A stretch of 64,000 nt of DNA, from NCBI GenBank assembly GCA_036426205.1, contig CM071568.1, positions 117,170,311 to 117,234,310 on the forward strand. The letters run 5' to 3'. The notes under the pieces are model-generated. The model saw nothing but the letters and a program-made list of their open reading frames with translations. It was not told where the DNA came from and did not search any database. A program made the position numbers and the translations under genes. Below are positions 23,270 through 33,592 of this stretch, one piece after another. The first letter of the stretch is position 1, and each line of letters begins with the position of its first letter. The DNA comes from Ascaphus truei (taxonomy: Eukaryota; Chordata; Amphibia; Anura; Ascaphidae).

Positions 23270-23415
23270 CTGGGGGTGATTTAACTGTGTCATTGTCAGA
23301 CGGTAGCTTGGCCACCCTAGAAGGAATTCAGTTACAGCTTGCTGCCAACCTAGTCGGACAGAATGTACAGATTTCTGGAATAGATGCTACAAGCATAAAC
23401 AACATAACGCTACAG
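23270..23415 (+). CDS. ZNF236: ZNF236 exon, beta-rich linker (GGDLTVSL...NNITLQ)
   Basis: The acceptor is ttttcacag and the donor GTAGCA. The exon is 146 nt, enters after one split-codon base and ends exactly on a codon. It encodes [19 protein letters not shown] followed by [17 protein letters not shown], which matches the conserved non-finger region of ZNF236. There are no Cys/His pairs, so there is no finger here. High hydrophobic and Thr content alternates with Gly, suggesting short beta-prone repeats. Confidence 0.93.
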
Positions 23416-23520
23416 GTAGCAATATATTTGTCCAAAATACCCTTGGAGCTAAAGCCAATATTTTGAACTTTACACAAAAAAATCTAAATATTTTTCTTTG
23501 TCTCATTCTGAATCTGTTAG

Positions 23521-23761
23521 ATTGATCCCAGCCTTTTACATCAGACTCTGCAGCACAGCAGCATCATGCCCCAACATCTTCCTGGAGAGCTCAACACAGG
23601 TCAGACATCCAGCAGCCTCCAGACAACTGACAATGGTGTGCAAGCTAACATGGTTATTCAGCCTATAGCAAGCTTATCTCTTCAGCCTGCCACATCTTCC
23701 TCTAACATGACAATTGGATCCCTCGGTGAGCAAGAATCCGTGCTGACCTCTAGCAGAACAT
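23521..23761 (+). CDS. ZNF236: ZNF236 exon, Ser/Gln-rich linker
   Basis: The exon begins IDPSLLHQTLQ right after an AG acceptor at the end of a 105-bp intron, and ends with one base of a split codon before GTAAGT. It is 241 nt long, phase 0-1. It contains VIQPIASLSLQP and LGEQESVLT, both recognisable from ZNF236. It is rich in Ser, Gln and Thr with no zinc-binding pattern. The very short upstream intron contrasts with the multi-kilobase introns elsewhere in this gene. Confidence 0.93.
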
Positions 23762-23877
23762 GTAAGTTCTAACCGTTTCAGCAGGTGCAGGGGTAAACTT
23801 GTCCACTATTGTTTTCAGAGGTAAAAATGGAAAGCAGCAAACTACTCTACTAGCTACTTGTTTTTACCATCGCAAAG

Positions 23878-24011
23878 TTTTCTGAGATAAGAGCTTGCAT
23901 TGTTCCTATCCACACACACTTGACCCTATTCCGTATGGTGAGAACTGGGGTAATACACCGGTAATGACGCAGGGACTTCCATTAGCTTGAATTGAAGTAT
24001 TTTGACTGTAC
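23878..24011. repeat. Interspersed repeat, copy 1 of 2 in ZNF236 introns
   Basis: The segment tgttcctatccacacacact...gtattttgactgtaca recurs at 25012-25138 with few differences, including ATTCCGTATGGTGAGAACTG and GGTAATACACCGGTAATGAC. The two copies lie in successive introns in the same orientation, flanking the exon at 24746-24925. Confidence 0.8.
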
Positions 24012-24745
24012 ATTAACATTAAAATGACTCTTTACAGCAACAGATTGCCATGGTAACAGTTGTTGCCATGGTAATAATAAACTGGTGAAACCCGCAAAAA
24101 AAAAAAAAATTTAAATTTGGAACTAGATCAGCACAACATAAAATATTACGTTCTGATTTTTTTCCCTTTTTTTCATATATAAACCTATATCACACCTTCC
24201 TCAGCCGGCTACCAGCTGTCCTTATATACATTTACATCTGCTCCACTTTCCACCAGTTTGTGATTGTCCTCTTTATCTACTGATAACTGATCATACAGTA
24301 TGTGTCCCGAGTTTAGCTGATGACTTGCTCCAGTGGATAATGTGTTGTTCAGTAAATAGGAGAGTGCGTCACCCGTCAATTAATGAAACCTTCATTCTAT
24401 ACTTTATGTAACATATTGCATGCTACACTATAAAAATAACTACTACTTTGAAATGTGACTAGGTCAAGCATAATATTTTTTCACTGTGCACATCAAAAAA
24501 ATAAATGCATTAAAAACATTTTCACCTTCCAAAAATCCATAAAAATACCCACTGTTGCAAAGCAATCTCTGTGGAGCAAGTTTATTTTTAGGATTGATAT
24601 TGACTATGTTTCTGCATTTGTAAAAAGGTTGATATTGATATACCAATGCTTGAATTACTGTGCCTGAGGCATGAGGGTTTTTAATAAACCAGATATCATT
24701 ATTTGACTAAGTTTTGCTGAATAATATGCCTTTCTTTTTATTCAG

Positions 24746-24925
24746 CTGGCCAGGACCTTTCTCAGGTTATGACTTCTCAAGGACTGGTAACCTCATCTAA
24801 TGGACAACACGAAATCACATTGACCATTAATAATTCCAGTCTGAGCCAGGTTTTGGCTCATGCTACTGGTAACACACCCACCACTTCAAGCGGATCACCA
24901 CAGGAAATAACTCTCACCATATCTG
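24746..24925 (+). CDS. ZNF236: ZNF236 exon with two EITLTI repeats
   Basis: The acceptor is tttattcag and the donor GTCAGT. The exon is 180 nt, phase 1-1, so skipping it would keep the frame. It encodes [15 protein letters not shown], then [19 protein letters not shown] and [12 protein letters not shown]. The two EITLTI motifs are a signature of ZNF236. An open reading frame continues past the donor into the intron, but splicing at GT fits the phase of the next exons. Confidence 0.93.
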
Positions 24926-25011
24926 GTCAGTTACAGTCCATAAATTACTATTTATTTGCTTTCTGCTTTTTAGACAGTCTGTTTATTCTAGTTTTTTTTC
25001 CTGAGATAACA

Positions 25012-25138
25012 GCTTGCTCTACTTTGTTCCTATCCACACACATTTGCCCCTATTCCGTATGGTGAGAACTGGGGTAATACACCGGTAATGACGCAGGGAC
25101 TTCCATTTGCTTGAATTGAAGTATTTTGACTGTACAGT
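25012..25138. repeat. Interspersed repeat, copy 2 of 2
   Basis: Same sequence as 23878-24011. The pair forms a direct repeat about 1.1 kb apart. Unequal recombination between them would delete the exon between. An L2 3' stub follows directly at 25190-25235. Confidence 0.8.
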
Positions 25139-25331
25139 AACCCCTTTCTTCTAATTATAGGATAGGGTGCAGTGTCGGGCTTATATGTTACTGCTGTGAA
25201 GCACTATGTGCATTAATGGTGTTATATAAATAAAGCAAATGAGATGATCTGCTGCACACCATATTATCAAAATACTTTCATAATTACCGGTGCTCTTGTG
25301 CTGAGGGGTAGCCTGCTGGAGACCCAAATAG

Positions 25332-25469
25332 TATCAGGAAACAAGAGTAACACAAGGCACTTCGGATTTTCTAATGCTGAATTTTAATGAGCCAAAAAGC
25401 CGTTTTTGGCTCATTAAAATTCAGCATTAGAAAATCCAAAGAGCCTTGTGCTATTCTTGTTTCCTGATA
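25332..25469. repeat. 138-bp near-perfect palindrome
   Basis: Two 67-base arms around a 4-base centre (GCCG, 25399-25402). The left arm begins TATCAGGAAACAAGA and the right arm ends TCTTGTTTCCTGATA. I count 4 mismatches between arms, about 94% pairing. A tail tatataaataaagacatacatac follows immediately. Confidence 0.93.
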
Positions 25470-25730
25470 TTATATAAATAAAGACATACATACATACATA
25501 CATACATACATACAACCCTTTCAATAACATCCTAGTTAAAGTTGAACAGAATCTTTCCTAGTATACACCTAGTCATTTCTGTTTTGAAGTTTTAACAATA
25601 ATACAGAAACATTTTCTGTGAAATTGCTAATCTCCAATGGGGTTTTTTTTGTCTGAAACTTCTCACCGTGTTATGTTTCTCTAATTTATTTTCTTTCAAG
25701 GCTTTCATGGTGTTCATTTTTGCTCATTAG

Positions 25731-25889
25731 GTCAAGATATCATACATCTTGGCTCTTCTGGAAGCACCGAGCTGAATGGTAACCTAAGACTGAACACACC
25801 TGCAATTACTAATCAGTCGCCTGGCGCTTCTTTATCATTAAGCACTGATCAAATGTTATCACAGGCCACTACTTTCACAACCACCTCCG
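25731..25889 (+). CDS. ZNF236: Probable ZNF236 exon (phase-symmetric, possibly alternative)
   Basis: A tttttgctcattag acceptor and a GTAACG donor bound a 159-nt phase 1-1 segment with no stop. It encodes GQDIIHLGSSGSTELNG and then SPGASLSLSTDQMLSQATT. Composition (Ser, Thr, Gln, Leu) resembles the flanking exons. It can be included or skipped without frame change. From memory, mammalian ZNF236 runs from the EITLTIS end straight into an ELNTTSGS-like sequence. This exon may therefore be lineage-specific, alternatively used or wrongly called. The fit of both splice sites and both phases is the main support. Confidence 0.65.
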
Positions 25890-26056
25890 GTAACGACAAC
25901 AAATCATTTGCTTTTATTTTGTAACAATTTTTTTTTTTACTGTATCTACTGTCCATGAACAAAATTGAATTGACTTGGGGGTTTGAAATACTTCTTTTTT
26001 GAGGCAGACTCTATAGCTCTCTTGCATGAAAAAGGAAATGCAGATGATCAGGCTTA

Positions 26057-26187
26057 GGCCCTTATTCTGTAAGGTGTGATAGTGCAGATAATGTGCTATC
26101 GCATGAAAAGAAGTTCCATTGACTTTAATGGGGCTTTTCATGCGATAGCATGTCATCTGCGCTATCAAGCTTTATAGAATAAGGGCC
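26057..26187. mobile_element. Short palindromic MITE (GGCCCTTATTCT ends)
   Basis: A 131-bp element begins GGCCCTTATTCTGTAAGG and ends TATAGAATAAGGGCC. Inner words GTGCTATCGCATGAAAAG and CTTTTCATGCGATAGCAT pair around a short centre. TTA precedes it; TTT follows. Probably Harbinger-like. Confidence 0.75.
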
Positions 26188-26549
26188 TTTGTGTATATTA
26201 GACAAGACCAGATGTAGCAGATGTTATTGCACCTGTTAACATGAGGCATTGTGTTAACATCCTGGTAACGCACACGTTATTTTTAGGTATATTTTATTTA
26301 TTACATTGAGAGTTACCTCTCGTTTTCAAGTATGTCCTGGGCATAGAGTTAGGTGACAAATAATACATGGTTACAATACGTAGTTGCATAAGTGAACAGG
26401 GTATACATTATATACAAGACATTGCATGCACAGTTGGAGATAATGTATATTATAGGCACATGTAACAGTTACAGACCAGATTAAAATGTGATGTAATGTA
26501 ATTATGTTTGTTAATGCATTTTTTCTGTGCACTATTTAAGTAATAATCC

Positions 26550-27850
26550 CTGAAGAACATGGCATTACTGGCCAATAATGCCCTGGCTGGAAGAGTTGAA
26601 GGCCTGAGGGAAGCCGATGAATTTATAACCCAGCCAGGGCATTATGGGCCAGTAACGACTTGTCCTGAGGGGATTATTATTATTATAGGCTAAATGTAGG
26701 CTTTTTTTTTTTAAATACCTTTTTCATAAAAATAGACACTTTTGTAGTTATATTTATTTTTATCAGCATGATTGTCTACACCCACAAAACACACACCCAG
26801 AAGACACACACCAATAAAACACTCTGCTGGCCCCCTTTACACCCACAAAACACGCACAGACACACACACCTTTCCCCTCACTCCCCTGTGCGGAGCTCTC
26901 TTCAGGCAGGATGGGGGAGGAGTTAGTGCCTGTCACGCTCGCCCTGCCCACAAACAAGACAAGACCCCGGCACTGAGGTGGGAAGGTATAATACCACACA
27001 CCCGCAGCAGTGGAGGCGTGCTTGGAAGGCGGATAGTTTAGCGTTGCCGGGTCTGGGTTGGAGAGTGTAGGAGATGTGGTATACTTGCCGAGTCCTTGGA
27101 TTGGAGAAGACAGGATAGTAAGGCTCTGTAAGCCATGGTGTGGGATTGAAGAGAGCAGCGTAGTCAGAGTTCTTATGCCGTGTCCAAGGGTAAGAGAGAT
27201 CACCGTAGTCGAAGGTATGCCAAAGTCCAAAATCCAGAAGGGTCCACAAACAAGCCGAGTCGGTACACAAGAGGTTAACTGCAAAGGAGACAGAGCACTG
27301 CACAACAGACATGAGCTTCACGAGGCTACATAGAATTATGCTGAGCAAAGCCTGGAAGGAATCAGGAAGTATTTACGGACAGAGCAGACCAATGGGAACA
27401 GGAGGCCGAGGCGCGACCCCAGCGGAGCTGGGATAGGCTGGAGGCAACAAGGCAGGGAGGAGAGACTTGCCACGCAGCTGGGGATCGTCGCACGTCATCG
27501 CGTGTGCGCCCCGCGCGGGAGAGATGCGCGACGCAGGCAGGACCAGGTTCCGCGCATGGGCAGGAACAGTGGCCACAGCGGCAGCAGGTAAGGAGGGAAC
27601 ACACCGCAAATGACGTCCCCGATTTCTTACAGTGCCTTCATGGTGCCTCCTGTCCAATCACCTCCCCTGTCTGAGAGCTGATCTCACTCTTTTTGAATGA
27701 GAACTGAAAGCTGATTGGTTGAAAAACTTGGCAGGGTGCCAAAAATTCCAGGCCTTTACTGATTGGTTAAAATTCCGGGCATTATCAGAGAGCAGAGATT
27801 TCAATAATGCCCGGAATTTAACAGCTTTAGCCTATAATCTGCATTAACAT
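26550..27850. mobile_element. Palindromic element (ATAATGCCC words) interrupted by a solo LTR
   Basis: Left part (26560-26690) has AATAATGCCCTGGCTGG and CCAGCCAGGGCATTATGGG. Right part (27700-27830) has AATTCCGGGCATTATC and CAATAATGCCCGGAATT. The two sides bracket the solo LTR at 26931-27631. Probably a MITE with long inverted ends; exact ends are not fixed. Confidence 0.55.
26931..27631 (-). mobile_element. Solo LTR with perfect 5-bp target duplication
   Basis: On the - strand it starts TGTAAGAAATCGGGGACG and ends GAGCGTGACA (TG...CA). GTGCC flanks it on both sides (26926-26930 and 27632-27636). The 701-bp, GC-rich sequence contains no coding. The TGTAAG start resembles the gypsy LTRs at 56185 and 61210, so it may be a distant relative; the rest is not obviously alike. 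Confidence 0.85.
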
Positions 27851-27896
27851 GGGCAATAATGTCTGCTACATATATATACAGTATGTGTAGAGGAGT

Positions 27897-27919
27897 ATGG
27901 GGGGGGGGGGGGGGGGTGG
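27897..27919. repeat. Poly(G) tract
   Basis: A run of about 19 consecutive G on the + strand in a ZNF236 intron, after TATGG. A possible quadruplex former. Confidence 0.85.
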
Positions 27920-28499
27920 CGAGAAAGGTAATAATCTTTTAAATTGCAGTACCTAAAAAAAGATTACAGGAAAGGCATGAAAATGACAAGTAAAATATTC
28001 AGTATCCTGTCTTTACTTTGTTCACTTTTGCTTATGTAATATGTATTAAATCCATCAGGTGGCAGACCATTGACTGCCATTTTTTTCTGTTTCTAGAAAA
28101 AAATGAAACAAAGGCAAGCCAATCTATGCAATATAAAAAGTGACATACGCCGCATACAATTGTTGACATTTAAAAAGAAGTCTGTTTTTCAATTTAAAAG
28201 TATTGCAGGCTGCACTTATATGGAAAATAAATATGCTGTGAACAGAGCTGCAGCGATAAGTCTTTTTATTGTTTTGTCCCTGATACATTTGCAGACCCAG
28301 AGAGCATCGCTCACTAGTACAAGGTCCTTAGTAGGCTTGCAGAGGAATGCTCTTTACCAAAAGCACGAAAGTCACCATTTACTGGTTGTCATGTAACCCA
28401 TTTTGCTACAAAAATGTATTTGCAGGCCTCACTGCCCAGAATGTGGTAGATCCACAAGAGTAAAGCGTTTAATTATTTTGTTTTGTATATTTATATCAG

Positions 28500-28684
28500 A
28501 ATTGACAACTTCAGCTGGCAGCCTCCCTTGTACAACCTCAATAACGCAAGCCCCTGTATCTACTCAGAATTTGGTTATGTCGTCTGGAGTGGCAGGGGAT
28601 GGCAGCGTCACCCTGACACTGGCTGACACACAGAGCATGCTGTCTGGAGGCCTTGATGCCGTGACTCTTAATATCACTTCACAG
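28500..28684 (+). CDS. ZNF236: ZNF236 exon (ELTTSAGS...VTLTLADTQ...NITSQ)
   Basis: The acceptor is tttatatcag and the donor GTATGG. The exon is 185 nt and ends on a codon boundary. It encodes [48 protein letters not shown] and TSQ, all close to the ZNF236 sequence I know. The exon lies in the non-finger linker. The reading frame seems to extend into the intron for some codons, but the GT donor joins the next exon in phase 0. Confidence 0.93.
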
Positions 28685-28818
28685 GTATGGCTGAATTTAA
28701 TAGAGATCTATATTAGCATAGTGTTCAGACATTTTATGTTATTCTCATTTAATATGCATTAACAGAACGTGTGTGTATTTTAATGTACTGTATAATGGAT
28801 AAGCAAGGTACTGTATTA

Positions 28819-29162
28819 GGCCTCGGGCATGGTCAGCGCTTACGCGCTGACCCGTGCTTACGCGCTGACCCGTGCTGAGGCGCGCTGGTACTTACCAGTG
28901 AGCCCCTACAGCCGCAATGAGAGCGGCTTTAGTAGGGGCTCGCCTACGCTTCCGCACGCTTGGTCTTAGGTAAATTTTAAATTCAAGCGCTTGCCGGATC
29001 GCAGGGCCGGTCACGTGAGCGGTTCGCCCAATGAGGGCGAACCAGCTCCGTGACGTCACTGGCCCGCCCCCGGACGGCGCGCTGTCTAAGGCCAGGGAAA
29101 GCACCCGCTTTCTCTCAGCCTCAGCGCGCCTCCACCAGCAAGCAATAACCCTGGACGAGGCC
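28819..29162. mobile_element. PIF/Harbinger-type MITE, copy 2
   Basis: 344 bp, starts GGCCTCGGGCATGGTCAGCG and ends CCCTGGACGAGGCC, with TTA on both sides (28816-28818, 29163-29165). GC-rich interior similar to the 16518 copy. A short doublet (cttacgcgctgacccgtg) near 28840-28875 suggests local slippage. Confidence 0.82.
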
Positions 29163-29363
29163 TTATAAAGCTACCGTAACAAAACTAGGATTTTAAAGGT
29201 GATAAGAGTTAGACCTTCAATAAAATGTCAAACTAGTTTTTGTGTTACCAGTTTGTTTAACCCAGTGTTTTCCAATCCTCTACCTGACCAGATTGAAGGA
29301 ATATTCACTGAAAGTGCACTTAACTTATCTGCAAATGTGTGATTTAGCTGGTTATCCTTAAAA

Positions 29364-30226
29364 CACGGATGGCCAACTCCAGTCCTCAAGATAGGTTTTA
29401 AGGATATCCATGTGTAACAGTGTTAAACCCCCCCACCCCCAATCACAGATAGGGCCATTACAGGGTGTGTATATGTTGCATACCTGCTGGTAACAAGAGG
29501 GCTTAGTCGTCCGCAATGACTTTGGGACACAGGAACAGGCTTATGAGGTCCATACCCCACATAATACTTGGCAGTGCAGCGCCTCCATCTTCCGCAGGCT
29601 CCAGGGATATGGAGTCGATCTCCCACGGTAGAACTTGTAACTCCACCCCCTCCCCGTCCCACCAACCCCCAGTTAGTTCACACACCAGGCCGGAGGTATA
29701 TTGCAAACAGGACTGGTTTATTACTACAGCCTTTGCTGTAATACACAGCTACTCGGCAGTCGTCTGCCGGATACAGTCTCTTGGCTCACAGCTATCACTG
29801 GAGATGGTCCCTGGACCGTCAATACAGGCCAAGGACACCCACAGCCGTCCTAGCTCTTCCCCACCTCCCTAGCGGAGGCAGAGGTATAGTCATACTCACT
29901 CCTCCCCGCAGGGAAGAACACATGGCTAGGCCCCAATCTCAGGCTCCCAGTCGTGTGACCTTCCTTCCTCAGGGGGAAGGAACAACCTCTACATTTAGGG
30001 CAGTCCTGCCCTTAAGTACAGCCAGAAGGTGGACACCCCGTTGTCCCAGCTACAGCAGGAATAGTTGCCAGGGGATACCTCGCTACACATGCTTCAGCAC
30101 AGGTGACTCAATCTGTGGATCAGTCATTGATAAGAAGTCGCTGATTGAGCCACCTGTGCTGAAGCAGGGATATCCTAAAAACCTGACGTGTTGGTGACCC
30201 TTGAGGACTGAAGTAGGCCACCTCTG
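29364..30226. mobile_element. hAT palindromic MITE split by a solo LTR
   Basis: Ends CACGGATGGCCAACTCCAGT and ACTGAAGTAGGCCACCTCTG are inverted. The flanks ccttaaaa (29356-29363) and ccctaaaa (30227-30234) agree at 7 of 8. Right-hand words CACAGGTGACTCAATC and GATTGAGCCACCTGTG pair, as in the relative at 8556-8913. Removing 29413-30091 restores its GGATATCCATGCTTCAGC middle. Confidence 0.82.
29413..30087. mobile_element. Solo LTR nested in a hAT MITE, 4-bp target duplication
   Basis: 675 bp, starts TGTAACAGTGTTAAAC and ends ACCTCGCTACA. CATG is duplicated at 29409-29412 and 30088-30091, inside the MITE. No coding; family differs from the 42690 LTRs. Shown without strand because I could not place a polyadenylation signal. 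Confidence 0.85.
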
Positions 30227-30547
30227 CCCTAAAACAAGGTCTGACTGAGGTATCCTGAGCAGAGGATTCAAGAACACTGGCTTAACCTCACATGATTGCC
30301 TATTTTCTGCATTATTTATGTTGCCTAGCGCATTACTCCAAAAAACACCAAAATGCCATTCTGCCTAAGAAATACTCACGTTTGTTACATTCTCAAAACT
30401 CCCTCACAGGAACTGTCTCTGCAGCATATATTATATTATTTGTTTCACAGCAAAGGCCGGGTGCCAGCCTCCAATGGAAATTACACTTTAAGAATTTATA
30501 TATATATATATATATAAAAATATATAGGGTAATGTGCTCTGAGAATA

Positions 30548-31095
30548 TATATCATTTAACTAGAATAAATATCCACCAATGATGAGAATTGTACTTTACA
30601 AATATCAATTTATTAATCATGAATTACTTTATGTAGAATTCAATCAAAGACATTAAAAAAATCCTATAAAATATAAAACAATGAAAACAAATCACTACAT
30701 TAATGTATAGATTTGTTTAAAGATAATGTCACATAGAGGCTGGAGGAAAAGGAAACGGTTAAGATTCCTCCCCTCCGTTGTTTCTATAATAATCACAGAG
30801 ACGCTCTGTATCCAATGAGAAAAGGTAAAAAAGTAGTGCATTTATTTACCTGTGAACAACGGCTGTTTTACAGAATAACAAGTTCTTGATATAGGATCTT
30901 CAAGCAGCGGCTGACACAACCACAGGATTAAAAATCTTTTATGATGACGCCTTAAAACTATATATGAAGGAACTGCGAGTCAAGTAATCATGAATTACTT
31001 TATATAGAATTTAAAGAACAAAAAAAGACATTTGTAAAATACAGTTCTCATCGTTGGCGGATATTTATTCTAGTTGCATTATTTATAGTCACATA
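30548..31095. mobile_element. Element with 46-base inverted ends, non-coding
   Basis: The left aactagaataaatatccacc...gtactttacaaat and right atttgtaaaatacag...ggatatttattctagtt are inverted copies of about 46 bases with a few mismatches. A second word, atcatgaattactttat, occurs in direct orientation at about 30618 and 30988. Class unknown. Confidence 0.65.
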
Positions 31096-31441
31096 CAGCA
31101 CCGACATTGTTTATTGCACTAAATCACGACGGCACGCCGAGATCTACCCCAGCTGCCGCCAGTAACAACCGCGCCGCCGCCGCGTTTCCCCCACGCACCC
31201 CCCCTCCACTTCGCGCGCAATTTAAATCCCTTCCCGACCCCGTACCCGGCTCCTGCTCTGCCCCTCTGCTTCCCCGCACCCCCGCTTACCTTCATTTGAT
31301 CTCCAGGGGTGTCGGGGAAGACGGGGAAGCCGGGCGCGCATGTTACTGTGACGTCACAGTGCGCCGCCACGCGCCGCGGCTACCCGCTTCCCAGCCGCAT
31401 GGAGCCGGCGGCTTTTGCTTCAATAAGCAATGTCGCTACTG
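31096..31441. mobile_element. TA-flanked MITE with a GC-rich core
   Basis: Starts CAGCACCGACATTGTTTATTG and ends CAATAAGCAATGTCGCTACTG. TA lies at 31094-31095 and 31442-31443. The 346-bp core is very CpG-rich (GCCGCCGCCGCG; GTGACGTCAC). Mariner-type by its target site. Confidence 0.78.
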
Positions 31442-31658
31442 TAGCGTGCAACCCATTACCCTATGTTTTTTTTTTCCTCTTTTTTTAAAAATATTTTTTA
31501 ATTTATTTATTTGTTATAAATGCCTAGCACATTAACATTTCTGTAATACCCAAGTAATGAGATGAAAATCGCATACCTGCCAACTAACTCCAGGTTCACA
31601 GAGTGGGAATGATCCAGTCCTGGATTTGGATTCCAATTTGCATTTGTTTGTATATTTA

Positions 31659-32012
31659 GGCCTGGGACATAGCAGGTTCAGCCGCGCTGAGCCGCGCTCC
31701 TGCTCTGCCTCGCCTGCTCAAAATGGTGCTTTTTTCTGTCCTGGCAGGCGAGGCAGTGAGCGCGCTCTGGAGGCGGAGGGGAGGCGGGGCTAGTCCCTCG
31801 CTCCCATTGGATGTGAGCGGTCACGTGACCACTTCTCCGCTTCCCCAAGCGTCAAATTTGAAACTTGCCTGCCTCGGCAAAGTTTCTGAGCCTCCACACG
31901 CATCCGCACGCATGCGGAAGGGGATACTATAGCCACGCTGATGACAGATGCAGGGGGTTGGTGCATCTGCTCAGCGCGGCTCAGCGAGGCTGAACCTACT
32001 ATGTCCCAGGCC
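31659..32012. mobile_element. PIF/Harbinger-type MITE, copy 3
   Basis: 354 bp, starts GGCCTGGGACATAGCAGGTT and ends AACCTACTATGTCCCAGGCC, the longest inverted ends of the three copies (about 25 bases with a few mismatches). TTTA occurs on both sides (31655-31658 and 32013-32016). Least decayed of the three, so probably the youngest. Confidence 0.85.
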
Positions 32013-32149
32013 TTTAGTAGAATGGTACCAAAGTTCCCAGCAAAAAAGGAGGCTGCGCTCGTCTGCTTCCTCCTGGACAGCTTTGTTGCACACCTTCTCC
32101 CGCAGCTCCCAAATTCTCCGGCGATCACCCGGGCCAACAGTCACAAGAT

Positions 32150-33592
32150 ACAAAAAAGTTGGAGCGCAGAGAGAAAAAGTGGTGTTAGACAAAATCACTT
32201 TAATGGGTAAAATTACATATGAACACTTACAATCAATACAGCTGCATCGCCCATGGGGTTCCAAGTCTATCCTCGCTACCACTGCCTCCCTCGGCAGTGC
32301 CTTGCTGCGAGTCTCTGCCCTGCTACAACCCGGAAGAGGAAAGCCAATACTAGACTCTCTCGCGAGATCGCTCCTCGGGAAGTGCTAGCTCCGACTGGAT
32401 TAAGACCCCTGTAGGCTAAGGGTACCACTCACCAAGACCGATGTGTGTACCCTATATTCTAAGCAACCCCTCAAGCGTTTCGCGCGATCTTGCGCTTCGT
32501 CAGGGATAAACATCTCAGGGGCTGCCTTATATAGGCCACCACCCCCTAATCGTGCTAAATCCTTACACTTGTGCATTGTGCTGGGTCGCAAATGAATAAT
32601 TAGTGATCCGTGACTACAATACACACTTTCAACATGACATACATAATAAACATTTCTTATAATAACATATCATTAAATTTTAAAAATAAAAACCCCTATC
32701 TCACAACTTTAAAAATCCCCTTAAAACATTATATCAAATTACTATAAAGTCCTTAAATGTCCTTTGCTTATACTTAGATCCTAGAATCAATCACCTGTTA
32801 GTCAGCATAATTAATGGCCAATCTATTACCACTTACTTCTGCTTGCTATGAAAATTAATTATACAATTTATATATAAAATATAAAATATCTATATCCTCT
32901 TACACCTGTTAAAAATTACTTAAAAGTTACCAACTAAAATTTAGAAACTGTTCAACCTAAAACTCATGTGTTTTGCTTGTTGGTTTGATAAATTAGATTC
33001 ATATAGCTATCTAAGAAAGGGGTTTAGCTCTATCATTTCATTCAGACCGTCAGGTATTTTTACTCTTAAGTGTATATATCCAAAATTTTCGCGTTGGAGT
33101 AACTTAGATCTCTATTCCCTTTTCTATATCTTTTTGGACTAACCTCACAACCTCTAAGCTTAGGCCTTCAGTTAACCCATTGTGTAGTGCCAAAAAGTGC
33201 AGGGACAAATATGCACTTTTTGCCATTATCCACATGCGTTTGGCATTCCTAATACCGTTAACATGTTCCCCAATTCCGCACTTAAGTGGTCTTATAGTTT
33301 TTCCAACATAACATTTGTTACAAGGACATGTGATAATGTAAACTATATTGTTTGGCAATGTGATAAAATCTTTAAATTCTGTATTCTGACCCTGTTTGTT
33401 GATTCACAAAGACCGCTCATAGTGTATTGGCACATTACGCATTTCCCACATTTAAAATTACCCAAAGTTTTGTCAGAAAATGTGTTTTGTTTTAGAGCTT
33501 GGATCCCTTAAAAAACGGGCCGCCAAAATATTTTTCAATTTTTGCCTCTTCCTAAAAACAACCTTTGGTTGTGTCCTTGAGTGTTTTACCCA
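32150..33592 (-). mobile_element. Penelope-like element, inverted partial copy
   Basis: On the - strand, 33590-33450 matches the + strand 34567-34740 coding (TLKD.PKVVFRK...). 33358-33104 encodes NIVYIITCPCNKCYVGKTIR, the GIY-YIG nuclease signature. 32510-32380 matches the 3' module at 35685-35811. The copy continues past 32380 to about 32150 (ACCACTTTTTCTCTCTGCGC), so it carries more 3' sequence than the + copy. It joins the + strand copy head to head at about 33592. Confidence 0.85.
32480..32505 (-). ncRNA. Hammerhead-like motif, inverted copy, weaker
   Basis: On the - strand it reads CTGACGAAGCGCAAGATCGC followed by GCGAAACGCTTGAGG. Same core as 35681-35720, but the ACGCGT palindrome is changed to ACGCTT and stem I pairing is reduced, so it is less likely to be active. 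Confidence 0.4.

Noticed and set aside
27362..27657. - strand Cys/Arg/Pro-rich open frames
   Set aside because: They lie in the GC-rich solo LTR at 26931-27631 and have no LTR-element protein motif.
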